Assembly (NCBI RefSeq): GCF_004361065.1
Contig: NZ_SELT01000028.1
Location: forward strand, 1 to 33,288
Length of the DNA: 33,288 bases
Direction: 5' to 3'
DNA from: Cognatilysobacter terrigena
GTDB taxonomy: Bacteria > Pseudomonadota > Gammaproteobacteria > Xanthomonadales > Xanthomonadaceae
Shown: positions 17,307 to 26,818 of the stretch, piece by piece
Layout of the letters: each line of letters begins with the position of its first letter
Numbering within the stretch: the first letter of the stretch is position 1
Notes under the pieces: generated by a model
Told to the model about the DNA's origin: nothing
The model's input: only the letters and a program-made list of their open reading frames with translations
Databases searched by the model: none
Program-made: the position numbers and the translations under genes

Positions 17307-17642
17307 TCAGTGCTCGTCGGAGGTGGTGAAGCTCTCGCCGCAACCGCACTCGCCGCGCACGTTCGGATTGCGGAACACGAACTGTTCGCCGAGCTTCTGG
17401 CGGATCAGGTCGATCTCGGTGCCGTCGACGATCGGCAGGCTCGCCTCGTCGACGTAGATGCGCACGTCGTCCTGCAGGAAGACGCGGTCGCCCTGCTCGG
17501 TCTGCTTGGCGAGATCGGCGATGTACTGCCAGCCCGAGCAGCCCGTCTTCTTGACCCCGAAACGCAGGCCCAGCGCGTCCGGCGTCTCGCTGAGGTAGCG
17601 ACGGACGCGGTCGAGGGCGGCGGGGGCGAGCGAGACGGCCAT
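17307..17642 (-). CDS. A-type iron-sulfur carrier protein (IscA/SufA/ErpA family)
   Basis: Carries and inserts Fe-S clusters into apo-proteins in the cytoplasm. 111 residues. The three conserved cysteine ligands are present: Cys35 in KKTGCSG and Cys99 and Cys101 in GECGCGESF, the latter closer to IscA than to ErpA. I chose the ATG at 17642 because GGAG lies 5 nt upstream and homology begins there. The frame stays open upstream through the promoter region but that part has no family similarity. Stands alone, divergent from asnS; no isc or suf genes are adjacent. Confidence 0.9.
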   Translation of the reverse strand: MAVSLAPAALDRVRRYLSETPDALGLRFGVKKTGCSGWQYIADLAKQTEQGDRVFLQDDVRIYVDEASLPIVDGTEIDLIRQKLGEQFVFRNPNVRGECGCGESFTTSDEH

Positions 17643-17673
17643 GCGGACTCCGGTACGGCAAGGATGCGGGACG

Positions 17674-17679
17674 AGTATA
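17674..17679 (-). promoter_or_regulatory. -10 element upstream of the A-type carrier gene
   Basis: TATACT on the minus strand, 31 nt before the ATG. No good -35 at 16-18 nt. It sits in the 135-nt divergent region shared with asnS. Confidence 0.45.
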
Positions 17680-17713
17680 GGCATCGGGGCCGCAACGCCC
17701 CTGCAACAGCACG

Positions 17714-17719
17714 TAAACT
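17714..17719 (+). promoter_or_regulatory. -10 element upstream of asnS
   Basis: TAAACT, 58 nt before the asnS ATG, within a TGCAAC-N6-TAAACTC string that also occurs upstream of kmo (26773-26791, with N7). The -35 match is poor. Confidence 0.35.
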
Positions 17720-17777
17720 CTGCGTCCCACGTCGGGCCGAACGGCCCGGAAATCAAGATCAGGACGGACGGTCACGC

Positions 17778-19177
<1,400 letters not shown>

Positions 19178-19178
<1 letters not shown>

Positions 19179-19486
19179 TGATCCTGTTCCTCGCCCTGTG
19201 CTTCGTAGCGCTGGCGATCGCCGGCGCCTCGGCACTGGTGATCTTCTGGCCGCTGGCGCTGGTGCACATGCGGGACCGCCATCCCGAGTTGTCCGCCGCG
19301 CTCGGGCCGAATGCGTTCTTCCAGCTGCGCGCGTGGAAGTGGTTGCTGCTCGCGCGCTATCGCGGCGTGCCGGATCGCAACCTGACCGGCCTCGCTGCGC
19401 CGGCGCGCGTGTCGCTGCTGACGATCATCGTCGGCCTCGTGCTGGCGTGGCTGCTGTGGCTGGTGTCGTACTGGATGGGAGCGTGA
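19178..19486 (+). CDS. small two-helix inner-membrane protein of unknown function
   Basis: 102 residues. I do not recognise a family. Two strongly hydrophobic stretches are visible, residues 2-28 (LFLALCFVALAIAGASALVI) and about 77-100, joined by a loop containing HMRDRHPELSAALGPNAFF and RGVPDRNLTGL. The start overlaps the asnS stop by one base (TGATG), so it is co-translated, and the next gene begins 2 nt after its stop with GGGAG inside the end of this gene. Conserved-looking codon use, so a real gene. Confidence 0.75.
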
Positions 19487-19488
19487 CG

Positions 19489-19785
19489 ATGCATGACGAA
19501 TGGTGGCTTGCGACCGCGGGCGACACGCTGATCTGGGCGCGCCTCCGGGTGAAGGAAGCCGGCACCGCCGAAGTGCTCGACTGCGATGGCGCCACCCTGC
19601 CCTACGACAGCGAGGACAGCGCACGCGCCGCACTGATGGACGCCGAATTCGTCTCGCTCGAGGGCCTCGATGCCGACGACGCCTATGCACGCGGATTCGA
19701 TCTCGACACGCTGTCGACGCCGCAGGGTGTGACCGACGACGCGCTGCGTCGCCAGATGATCGTCAAGCTGCCGCGACGCCAGTGA
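19489..19785 (+). CDS. small hypothetical acidic protein
   Basis: 98 residues, cytoplasmic, no family recognised. Starts MHDEWWLATAGDTLIWARL and is rich in Asp/Glu; the middle (DCDGATLPYDSEDSARAAL) and the end (DALRRQMIVKLPRRQ) show no catalytic motif. The ATG at 19489 has GGGAG 7 nt upstream, and the much longer open frame upstream lies over asnS and is rejected. Its stop overlaps the PaiB-like start as GTGA (19782-19785). Function cannot be inferred beyond co-expression with asnS and the PaiB-like protein. Confidence 0.75.
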   Translation: MHDEWWLATAGDTLIWARLRVKEAGTAEVLDCDGATLPYDSEDSARAALMDAEFVSLEGLDADDAYARGFDLDTLSTPQGVTDDALRRQMIVKLPRRQ

Positions 19786-20423
19786 CGCTTTACCTGCCGC
19801 GGGCGTTCGACGAGCGCGATCTCGCGCGGCTCGACGCACTCGCGGCATCGCACCCGTTCGCCACGCTCGTCACCGTCGACGACGGCGCGCCGTGCGTCTC
19901 GCACCTGCCGGTGCTGTACCGGCGCGACGGCGATTCCATCGAACTCCGCGGCCATCTCGCCCGGCCGAACCCGCAGTCGCGCCATCGGGGCCGCGCACTC
20001 GCGATCCTGCAAGGCCCGCACGCCTACGTGTCCCCCACCTGGTACACGGACAAGGCCGAGCAGGCGCGCGTGCCGACGTGGAATTACGTCGTCGCGCATC
20101 TGTCGGGCGAGCTGACGTGGTTCGATGACGACGCGTCGCTCGGCTGCCTGCTCACCGCGCTCGGCGACATCCACGAAGCACGAGCCGGCGGCGACTGGCG
20201 CTATGACGCGAGCAACGAAGCCGAGCGCGTGCAGCTGCGCGGCATCGTCGGGTTCCGGCTCGTCGTCGACCGCGTCGAGTTCAAAGCCAAGCTGAGCCAG
20301 AACCACCCGCTCGCGAACCGCCATGCCGTCATCGACCGCCTCGCGGCGTCGAGCGATGCCGGCGACCGTGACGTCGCCGGGTGGATGCGCGCGACCCTCG
20401 AACCGACTCACGAAGGAGGCTGA
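19782..20423 (+). CDS. PaiB-family FMN-binding protein (putative negative regulator)
   Basis: 213 residues matching the PaiB/FMN-binding split-barrel family, named after a Bacillus subtilis protease/sporulation repressor; whether this member regulates transcription is not known. Seen: YLPRAFDERDLARLDALAASHPFATLVT at the N-terminus in two runs, SHLPVLY, the signature PHAYVSPTWYTDK (residues 79-91) with VPTWNYVVAHLSG, and FKAKLSQNHP near 167. The start is the GTG at 19782 overlapping the previous stop. It lies 3 nt before the SDR gene, so it leads into the kynurenine genes. It could be an FMN or heme-dependent enzyme instead of a regulator. Confidence 0.87.
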   Translation: MTLYLPRAFDERDLARLDALAASHPFATLVTVDDGAPCVSHLPVLYRRDGDSIELRGHLARPNPQSRHRGRALAILQGPHAYVSPTWYTDKAEQARVPTWNYVVAHLSGELTWFDDDASLGCLLTALGDIHEARAGGDWRYDASNEAERVQLRGIVGFRLVVDRVEFKAKLSQNHPLANRHAVIDRLAASSDAGDRDVAGWMRATLEPTHEGG

Positions 20424-20426
20424 TCC

Positions 20427-21212
20427 ATGGACCTCGATCTCACCGGACGCCACGCGCTGGTCTGCGGCGCGTCGGAAGGCATCGGCCGCGCGACGGCGCA
20501 CGAACTCGCGCTGCTGGGCGCCGACGTCACCCTGCTGGCGCGTCGCCCGCAGGTGCTCGAACAGGTCGCTGCCGAACTGCCCACGCGCGGCACGCAGGCG
20601 CATGGCTGGATCGCGGCGGACGTCAGCGATCTGGACGCGTTGCGCGCGAAGGTGGAAGGCGTCGTCAGCGGCAAGCCGGTGACCATCCTCATCGACAACA
20701 CCGGCGGGCCGCCGGGCGGGCCAGCGCACACCGCCTCGCTCGATGCGTTCCGCGACGCCTTCACCCGCCACCTGCTCGCCAACCAGACGCTGGTGCAGGC
20801 GGTGCTGCCGGGCATGCGCGGCGCTGCGTGGGGGCGCGTGGTCAACATCATCTCGACGTCCGTGCGCGAGCCGATCCCGAACCTCGGCGTGTCGAACACC
20901 GTCCGCGGCGCGGTGGCGAGCTGGGCGAAGACGCTGTCGCGCGAACTCGCCGGGGACGGCATCACCGTCAACAACGTGCTACCGGGCTACACGAAGACGT
21001 CGCGGCTCGCGCAGATCCTCGCCGACCGTTCAAAGGCCACCGGCCAGAGCGAGGACGACGTCGCCGACGGCATGCGCCGCACCGTGCCCGCCGGTCGCTT
21101 CGCCGAGGCCAGCGAGGTCGCCTCGGTCATCGCGTTCCTGTGCTCGCCGGCCGCGGGTTACGTCAACGGCGTGAGCGTGGCGGTCGACGGCGGCCGCATG
21201 CAGTCGATCTGA
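20427..21212 (+). CDS. atypical SDR family oxidoreductase
   Basis: 261 residues with a Rossmann fold of the short-chain dehydrogenase family. The cofactor motif GASEGIG (G14, G18, G20) is present. The position of the catalytic YxxxK reads SNTVR (Ser156, Arg160), so the usual Tyr and Lys are both absent, though the Ser-rich strand ISTSV (142-146) remains. Similar FabG-like proteins with an SNxxR motif occur elsewhere in SDR families. Role in kynurenine breakdown is unclear; it may bind NAD(P) without classical dehydrogenase chemistry. The ATG at 20427 has GAAGGAGG just upstream. A 41-nt gap separates it from the aldehyde dehydrogenase gene. Confidence 0.9.
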   Translation: MDLDLTGRHALVCGASEGIGRATAHELALLGADVTLLARRPQVLEQVAAELPTRGTQAHGWIAADVSDLDALRAKVEGVVSGKPVTILIDNTGGPPGGPAHTASLDAFRDAFTRHLLANQTLVQAVLPGMRGAAWGRVVNIISTSVREPIPNLGVSNTVRGAVASWAKTLSRELAGDGITVNNVLPGYTKTSRLAQILADRSKATGQSEDDVADGMRRTVPAGRFAEASEVASVIAFLCSPAAGYVNGVSVAVDGGRMQSI

Positions 21213-21240
21213 TCGCGACGGGCCGCTACACGCGGTCCGT

Positions 21241-21246
21241 TAAGCT
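21241..21246 (+). promoter_or_regulatory. -10 element of a putative leaderless promoter for the aldehyde dehydrogenase gene
   Basis: TAAGCT located 7 nt before the ATG, no Shine-Dalgarno in between. It would give the pathway genes a promoter separate from asnS. Confidence 0.35.
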
Positions 21247-21253
21247 TGTCGGC

Positions 21254-22687
21254 ATGCGCCTCAATCACTGGATCGACGGGCAGTCCGTACCGTCACGAAC
21301 GGATCGCTGGCTCGACGTGCATGAGCCGGCCACCGGTCGCGTGCTTGCGCAGGTCGCGGCGGGTGACGCCGCCGATGTCGACGCTGCGGTCGACGCCGCC
21401 AAGCGCGCGGCGCCGGCGTGGGCGGCCCTTCGCAACAGCGAACGGGCGATGTGGCTGGAGCGCCTCGCCGCGGGCATCGAAGCCAAGCTCGAAACGTTCG
21501 CGACCGCGGAATCGCGCGACGCCGGCAAGCCGCTCCGACTGACGCGAACCATCGAGATCCCGCGCGCGATCTCGAACTTCCGCTTCTTCGCACATGCGGC
21601 AACGCAGTTCGCGAGCGAGTCGCACCACGGCGAAGCCGGGCTCAACTACACGCTGCGCTCGCCGCTGGGCGTCGTCGCGGCGATCTCGCCCTGGAACCTG
21701 CCGCTCTACCTGCTGACGTGGAAGATCGCGCCGGCACTCGCGGCCGGCAACACGGTCATCGCCAAGCCATCGGAAATCACGCCGTGGACGGCGACGCTGC
21801 TGGGCGAACTCTGCGGCGAGATCGGTTTCCCGGCCGGTGTGCTCAACATCGTGCATGGGCTGGGCGCGGACGTCGGCGAGCCGCTGGTGTCGCATGACGA
21901 CGTCAAGGCCGTCACGTTCACCGGCAGCACCGCTGTCGGCCGACGCATCGCGGGCATCGCGTCGCCTCTGCTGAAGAAGGTGTCGCTGGAACTCGGCGGC
22001 AAGAACGCAACGCTCGTATTCGCCGACAGCGCGTGGCGCGAGCACCTCGACACACTCGTGCGCTCGGCGTTCCAGAACACCGGGCAGATCTGCCTGTGCG
22101 GATCGCGCCTGCTGGTCGAACGGTCGATCCACGAAGAGTTCGTCGACGCCTTCGTCGAGCGCGTCACCGCGCTGCGCGTCGGCGACCCGATAGATACCGA
22201 CACGGACATGGGTCCGCTGGTCTCGCAAGCCCACTTCGACAAGGTCACCGCCGCGATCGCGCGCGCGACCGACGAAGGCGGCCGGCTCGTCTGTGGCGGC
22301 CATCGCGTCGACCGTCCGGGCTGGTACCTCGAGCCGACCGTCATCGACGGACTCGGCCCGGATTGTGCGACCAATCGCGACGAGATCTTCGGCCCGGTCG
22401 TCACCGTGCAGGCGTTCGACGACGAAGCACAGGCGCTCGCGCTTGCGAATTGCGGCGACTACGGGCTGTCGGCGTCGGTATGGACGCACGATCTCGGCCG
22501 CGCGCATCGTCTCGCCGCCGCCCTGCGCGTCGGCATGGTCTGGATCAACACCTGGATGCAACGCGACCTGCGCACGCCGTTCGGCGGTGCCGGCGCGTCC
22601 GGGCTCGGCCGCGAAGGCGGCTGGGAAGCGATGCGCTTCTTCACCGAACCCAAGAATGTCGGAATCTGCCTGGAGAACTGCGAGTGA
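21254..22687 (+). CDS. 2-aminomuconate 6-semialdehyde dehydrogenase
   Basis: NAD-dependent oxidation of 2-aminomuconate 6-semialdehyde to 2-aminomuconate in kynurenine catabolism. 477 residues of the aldehyde dehydrogenase superfamily: oxyanion-hole Asn in ISPWNLPLY, cofactor loop FTGSTAVGR, general base Glu246 in LELGGKN, nucleophile Cys280 in TGQICLCGS, and EIFGPVVTVQ near 375. The substrate is assigned from family resemblance to 2-hydroxymuconic and aminomuconic semialdehyde dehydrogenases and from its neighbours. The ATG lacks a Shine-Dalgarno and is preceded by TAAGCT. The stop overlaps the carbonic anhydrase start (GTGA). Confidence 0.9.
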   Translation: MRLNHWIDGQSVPSRTDRWLDVHEPATGRVLAQVAAGDAADVDAAVDAAKRAAPAWAALRNSERAMWLERLAAGIEAKLETFATAESRDAGKPLRLTRTIEIPRAISNFRFFAHAATQFASESHHGEAGLNYTLRSPLGVVAAISPWNLPLYLLTWKIAPALAAGNTVIAKPSEITPWTATLLGELCGEIGFPAGVLNIVHGLGADVGEPLVSHDDVKAVTFTGSTAVGRRIAGIASPLLKKVSLELGGKNATLVFADSAWREHLDTLVRSAFQNTGQICLCGSRLLVERSIHEEFVDAFVERVTALRVGDPIDTDTDMGPLVSQAHFDKVTAAIARATDEGGRLVCGGHRVDRPGWYLEPTVIDGLGPDCATNRDEIFGPVVTVQAFDDEAQALALANCGDYGLSASVWTHDLGRAHRLAAALRVGMVWINTWMQRDLRTPFGGAGASGLGREGGWEAMRFFTEPKNVGICLENCE

Positions 22688-23349
22688 CGGAAACCCTCGA
22701 CGACCTTCTGCAACGCAACCGCGACTGGTCCGCGCGCATCGAGCGCGAGCACCCCGGTTTCTTCGCCAGCCTGTCGCAACAGCAGGCCCCGGAATACCTG
22801 TGGATCGGCTGCTCCGATTCGCGCGTGCCGGCGAACCAGATCATCGACATGGCGCCGGGCGAGGTGTTCGTCCACCGCAACATCGCGAATGTCGTGGTGC
22901 ACACCGACCTGAACTGCCTGTCGGTGCTTCAGTTCTCGGTCGACGTGCTGAAGGTGCGGCACATCCTCGTCGTCGGCCACTATGGATGCGGCGGCGTGCA
23001 TGCGGCACTGACGCATCGCCGACTCGGCCTCGCCGACAATTGGGTCCGCCACGTCGCCGACGTGGCCGAGAAACACCAGGCGATGCTGCAGCCGCTGGGG
23101 GACGAGCACGCGATGCACGACCGCCTGTGCGAGCTGAACGTGCTGGAGCAGGTCGTGAACGTCGCGCGCACATCGATCCTGCAGGATGCATGGGCGCGTG
23201 GGCAGCAGGTCACCGTGCACGCGTGGTGCTACCGGCTCGACGACGGCCTCGTGCGCGATCTCGGCCTGCACGTCGACGGCACCACGTCACTGGCCGACGC
23301 GTACGAGCGCGCCCTCACCCACCTCGAGTCATCGGAGCGAACCGCATGA
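22684..23349 (+). CDS. can: beta-class carbonic anhydrase
   Basis: Zinc enzyme interconverting CO2 and bicarbonate in the cytoplasm. 221 residues. The zinc site and Asp/Arg dyad are complete: CSDSR (Cys43, Asp45, Arg47) and GHYGCGG (His99, Cys102). HRNIAN (64-69) is also conserved. The start is GTG at 22684 with TGGAGA upstream, overlapping the dehydrogenase stop by 4 nt, and its stop overlaps the next ATG by 4 nt. It is therefore embedded in the kynurenine operon, whose ACMS decarboxylase step and the later oxalocrotonate decarboxylation release CO2. Confidence 0.93.
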   Translation: MTETLDDLLQRNRDWSARIEREHPGFFASLSQQQAPEYLWIGCSDSRVPANQIIDMAPGEVFVHRNIANVVVHTDLNCLSVLQFSVDVLKVRHILVVGHYGCGGVHAALTHRRLGLADNWVRHVADVAEKHQAMLQPLGDEHAMHDRLCELNVLEQVVNVARTSILQDAWARGQQVTVHAWCYRLDDGLVRDLGLHVDGTTSLADAYERALTHLESSERTA

Positions 23350-23774
23350 GCGACAGCATCGTCTTGAAGGATCACGCACCGCGACCGGTCGGCATGTACC
23401 CGCACGCGCGGCGCGTCGGCAACCTGCTGCTGCTTTCGGGCATCGGCCCGCGCGATCCGGACACCAACCAGGTCAGCGGCGATGTCCGCGACCAGAACGG
23501 CAAGCTGATGAGCTACGACATCGAAGCGCAGTGCCGCGCGGTGTTCCGCAACGTGCGCGCGGTGCTGGAGTCGGCGGGCCTTGGCCTCGAGGATCTGGTC
23601 GATGTCACCGTCTACCTCACCGACCTGCCGCACGACTTCCGCGTGTTCAACGAGATCTGGGCGGAGTACTTCCCGTCGCCGGAGCGCGCGCCGTGCCGGA
23701 CCACCGTGGGCGTGAGCTATCTGCCGACGCCGATCGCGGTCGAGATGAAGTGCGTGGCGGCGCTGCGGTCGTGA
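23346..23774 (+). CDS. RidA-family 2-aminomuconate deaminase
   Basis: 142 residues of the RidA/YjgF/UK114 trimer family. In Pseudomonas kynurenine/nitrobenzoate pathways a 142-residue relative hydrolyses 2-aminomuconate to 4-oxalocrotonate and ammonia, and the position between the aldehyde dehydrogenase and dioxygenase genes supports the same role here. Seen: [14 protein letters not shown] (25-38), [22 protein letters not shown] in two runs (64-85), and the conserved Arg in [14 protein letters not shown]. General imine deamination (RidA housekeeping) is the alternative, but the long [15 protein letters not shown] loop fits the aminomuconate type. ATGA overlap with the preceding gene, GTGA with the next. 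Confidence 0.87.
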   Translation: MSDSIVLKDHAPRPVGMYPHARRVGNLLLLSGIGPRDPDTNQVSGDVRDQNGKLMSYDIEAQCRAVFRNVRAVLESAGLGLEDLVDVTVYLTDLPHDFRVFNEIWAEYFPSPERAPCRTTVGVSYLPTPIAVEMKCVAALRS

Positions 23775-24322
23775 AACTCCCCGACGCCCTCAACCTGCAG
23801 AAGTGGGTCGACGAACACCGCGAGCTGCTGAAGCCGCCGGTGGGCAACAAGTGCATCGTCGACGGCGATTACATCGTCATGATCGTCGGCGGCCCGAACG
23901 CGCGCACCGACTACCACTTCGAGGAAGGGCCCGAATTCTTCTACCAGCTCGAAGGCGAGATGGTGCTGCGCATCCAGGAGGACGGCGCGGCGCGCGACAT
24001 CCCGATCCGCGCAGGCGAGATGTTCTACCTGCCGCCGCGCGTGCCGCACAGCCCGCAGCGCGCGGCAGGTGGCGTCGGCCTCGTGATCGAGCGTAAGCGC
24101 CTGCCGCACGAGGACGATGCGCTGATGTGGTTCTGCGAGCGCTGCAACGCGAAGGTGTACGAGGAGTTCTTCCACCTCGTCGACATCGAGCAGGACTTCT
24201 TCCGCGTGTTCGAGCGGTTCTATCGCGACGACCACCTGCGCACCTGCAAGGCCTGCGGCCACCTGAATCCGCGTCCCAGCCGCTACGAGCTGCAGGCGAC
24301 GACGGAGGCGGACGTCACCTGA
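23771..24322 (+). CDS. 3-hydroxyanthranilate 3,4-dioxygenase
   Basis: Iron(II) cupin enzyme that opens the ring of 3-hydroxyanthranilate to 2-amino-3-carboxymuconate semialdehyde. 183 residues. Iron ligands His49, Glu55 and His93 and the substrate Arg45 occupy the expected places ([23 protein letters not shown]). The C-terminal rubredoxin-like site with CxxC pairs (Cys122/125 and Cys159/162) is complete, as in the bacterial enzymes. The start is GTG at 23771, overlapping the deaminase stop (GTGA). The next gene begins only after a 106-nt spacer, the longest gap in the pathway run. Often named haaO or nbaC. Confidence 0.95.
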   Translation: MKLPDALNLQKWVDEHRELLKPPVGNKCIVDGDYIVMIVGGPNARTDYHFEEGPEFFYQLEGEMVLRIQEDGAARDIPIRAGEMFYLPPRVPHSPQRAAGGVGLVIERKRLPHEDDALMWFCERCNAKVYEEFFHLVDIEQDFFRVFERFYRDDHLRTCKACGHLNPRPSRYELQATTEADVT

Positions 24323-24428
24323 GTCGATCTCGGATTCTCCGGGGACCTTGACCGCTCATGCGCGGTCGCCGCCGGGGCTGCGCCGGCCGTCGGTTATCTT
24401 TGCCGCTCCCGAGCGCGCCGTCGGCCCG
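24323..24428 (+). other. 106-nt spacer inside the kynurenine operon
   Basis: Breaks the otherwise overlapping gene run. It holds a GACCGC / GCGGTC stem with a 6-nt loop (24350-24367), GC-rich repeats after it, and TTATCT at 24394-24399. A TTGACC at 24348 lies 40 nt from TTATCT, so they are not a promoter pair. No T-run. An internal promoter or RNA stability element is possible. Confidence 0.35.
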
Positions 24429-25439
24429 ATGCTGAAGATCGATACCCACGCCCATTACCTGCCGCGCGACTGGCCCGACCTCGCGCGCAAGTACGGCGAT
24501 GCCCGTTTCCCGGTCATCCACCACACCGAAGACGGCCGCCACCGTATCTACAAGGACGGCAAGTTCTTCCGCGAGATCTGGTCCAAGACCTGGGACGCGC
24601 AGGAGCGCATCGACGACTACGCGCGCTTCGGGGTGCAGGTGCAGGTCATCAGCACCGTGCCCGTCATGTTCAGCTACTGGGCCAAGCCGCAGCACGCGCT
24701 GGAGCTGCACCAGGCGCTCAACGACCACATGGCGCAGACGGTCAACGACCATCCGCGCCACTACGCCGGCATCGGCACGGTGCCGCTGCAGTCGCCGCGC
24801 CTCGCCGTGCAGGAACTCGAGCGCTGCATGGACCAGCTCGGCCTGCAGGGCGTGCAGATCGGCAGCCACATCGGCGACTGGAACCTCGACGCGCCCGAAC
24901 TGTTCGAATTCTTCGAAGCCGCCGCGGAACTGGGCGCGGCCATCCTCGTGCACCCGTGGGACATGATGGGCAGCGAGTCGATGCCGAAGTACTGGCTGCC
25001 GTGGCTCGTCGGCATGCCGGCCGAGCAGTCGCGCGCCGCGTGCTGCCTGATTTTCGGCGGCATTCTGGAACGACTGCCGAAGCTGAAGGTCTGCCTCGCG
25101 CACGGTGGTGGCTCGTTCCCGTACACGATCGGCCGCATCGAGCACGGCTTCAACATGCGCCCGGACCTCGTGGCGACGGACAACCCGCGAAATCCACGCG
25201 ACTACCTGTCGCGTCTGTACTTCGATTCCTGGGTCGCCGATCCGCGCGCCCTGCAGTACCTGCTCGACACCTGCGGCGCCGACCGCGTAATGCTCGGCAC
25301 GGACTACCCGTTCCCGCTCGGCGAGCAGGAACCGGGCGCCGGCATCGCCGCGCTGCATCTCGACGACGCCGCACAACAACGCCTCTACCACGGCACCGCG
25401 CTCGAATGGCTCGGCCTGCCGCTCTCCCGCTTCGCCTGA
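24429..25439 (+). CDS. 2-amino-3-carboxymuconate-6-semialdehyde decarboxylase (ACMSD)
   Basis: Zinc-dependent, non-oxidative decarboxylase of the amidohydrolase superfamily; diverts ACMS away from quinolinate/NAD synthesis to 2-aminomuconate semialdehyde, releasing CO2. 336 residues, equal to the Pseudomonas fluorescens enzyme in size. Metal ligands His7 and His9 (DTHAHYLP), His175 (LVHPWD) and Asp292 (GTDYPFP), plus His225 (CLAHGGG), sit where the family has them. I chose ATG 24429 since homology starts at MLKIDTHAH; an upstream in-frame TTG at 24348 would add 27 residues without similarity. 10 nt before kynU. Often named nbaD or acmsd. Confidence 0.95.
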   Translation: MLKIDTHAHYLPRDWPDLARKYGDARFPVIHHTEDGRHRIYKDGKFFREIWSKTWDAQERIDDYARFGVQVQVISTVPVMFSYWAKPQHALELHQALNDHMAQTVNDHPRHYAGIGTVPLQSPRLAVQELERCMDQLGLQGVQIGSHIGDWNLDAPELFEFFEAAAELGAAILVHPWDMMGSESMPKYWLPWLVGMPAEQSRAACCLIFGGILERLPKLKVCLAHGGGSFPYTIGRIEHGFNMRPDLVATDNPRNPRDYLSRLYFDSWVADPRALQYLLDTCGADRVMLGTDYPFPLGEQEPGAGIAALHLDDAAQQRLYHGTALEWLGLPLSRFA

Positions 25440-25449
25440 TCTCCGACGA

Positions 25450-26724
25450 ATGACCGATCTCTATACCGACGCGCACGCCGCCGCCCTCGACGCGGCCGAC
25501 CCGCTGCGCGCCTTCCGCGACGAATTCCTGATCCCGCGCCATAACGGTGAGCCGATGGCGTACTTCGTCGGCAACTCGCTGGGCCTGCAGCCGCGCGGCG
25601 CGCGTGCGCACGTCGAAACGGTGCTGCAGAAGTGGGAACACGACGCGGTCGAAGGCCACTTCACCGGCGACGCGCAGTGGATGGGCTACCACGAGCTCGT
25701 GCGCGAGCCGCTGGCGCGACTGGTCGGCGCGAAGCCGTCCGAAGTCGTCGCGATGAACACGCTCACCGCGAACCTGCATTTCCTGATGGTGAGCTTCTAC
25801 CGGCCGACGCGCGAAAGGCCGGCAATCCTGATCGAAGCGGGCGCGTTCCCGTCGGACCGCCATGCGACGGCGTCGCAGGTCGCGTTCCACGGGTTCGATC
25901 CGTCGAAGGATCTCATCGAGGTCGAGCCCGATTCGCCGAGCGGCACGATCTCGATGGCGGCGATCGAACGCGCGATCGACCAGAACCGCGACCGCCTCGC
26001 GCTCGTGCTGTGGCCCGGCGTGCAGTACCGCACCGGCCAGGCGTTCGACCTCAAGGCCATCGCGAAGCTCGCGCACGAAGCGGGCGCGAACGTCGGGTTC
26101 GATCTCGCGCACGCGGTCGGCAATCTCGACGTGCAGCTGCACGACAGCGACGCCGACTTCGCCGCCTGGTGCCACTACAAATACGTGAACTCGGGTCCCG
26201 GCGCAGTCGCGGGCGCGTTCGTGCACGAGCGCCACTCCCGCGAGGACGTGCCGCGCTTCGCCGGCTGGTGGGGCCACGACGCTTCCACGCGCTTCCGCAT
26301 GGGTCCCGAGTTCGTCCCGGCGCCGGGCGCGGACGGCTGGCAGCTGAGCAACCCGCCAATCCTGTCGATGGCGCCACTGCGCGCATCGCTGGAATTGTTC
26401 GACCGCGCCGGCCTGCCGGCGCTGCGCGAGAAATCGCGGTCGCTGACGGGCTATCTCGAAGCGCTGATCGATGCGCGCCTGTCGAGCACGCTCGACATCC
26501 TGACGCCGCGCGATACCGCGCAACGCGGCTGCCAGCTCTCGCTGCGCGTCCACGGCGGCCGCGAGCGGGGCCGAGCGCTGTTCGAGCATCTGCAAGCCCA
26601 CGGTGTGCACGGCGACTGGCGCGAGCCCGACGTGATCCGCATCTCCCCCGCCCCGCTCTACAACACGCACGACGACGTGCTGCGGTTCGTACGCGAGGTG
26701 GAGCGCTGGGCCGCGGACGCCTGA
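25450..26724 (+). CDS. kynU: kynureninase
   Basis: PLP enzyme cleaving (3-hydroxy)kynurenine to (3-hydroxy)anthranilate and alanine. 424 residues, full length. Seen: YFVGNSLGLQPRGA (39-52), SFPSD-like GAFPSDRHA in the PLP pocket, DLAHAVGN (218-225) with the PLP-pairing Asp, and the Schiff-base Lys244 in HYKYVNSGPG. GWWGH and the C-terminal RISPAPLYNTHDDV are typical. Because kmo and the hydroxyanthranilate dioxygenase are beside it, the physiological substrate is probably 3-hydroxykynurenine. A 94-nt gap to kmo holds a possible promoter. Confidence 0.97.
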   Translation: MTDLYTDAHAAALDAADPLRAFRDEFLIPRHNGEPMAYFVGNSLGLQPRGARAHVETVLQKWEHDAVEGHFTGDAQWMGYHELVREPLARLVGAKPSEVVAMNTLTANLHFLMVSFYRPTRERPAILIEAGAFPSDRHATASQVAFHGFDPSKDLIEVEPDSPSGTISMAAIERAIDQNRDRLALVLWPGVQYRTGQAFDLKAIAKLAHEAGANVGFDLAHAVGNLDVQLHDSDADFAAWCHYKYVNSGPGAVAGAFVHERHSREDVPRFAGWWGHDASTRFRMGPEFVPAPGADGWQLSNPPILSMAPLRASLELFDRAGLPALREKSRSLTGYLEALIDARLSSTLDILTPRDTAQRGCQLSLRVHGGRERGRALFEHLQAHGVHGDWREPDVIRISPAPLYNTHDDVLRFVREVERWAADA

Positions 26725-26785
26725 CCGAAGGCCGCGGCGGCGTTCATCGCGCTGAAGCGTGCGTACCTTCCGTGCAACCTGCCAC

Positions 26786-26791
26786 TAAACT
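26786..26791 (+). promoter_or_regulatory. -10-like element upstream of kmo
   Basis: TAAACT, 27 nt before the GTG start of kmo, within a TGCAAC-N7-TAAACTC context resembling that upstream of asnS. No good -35, so this is a weak call. Confidence 0.3.
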
Positions 26792-26818
26792 CGGCCCGAC
26801 CACCGAATGGATGCGCAA

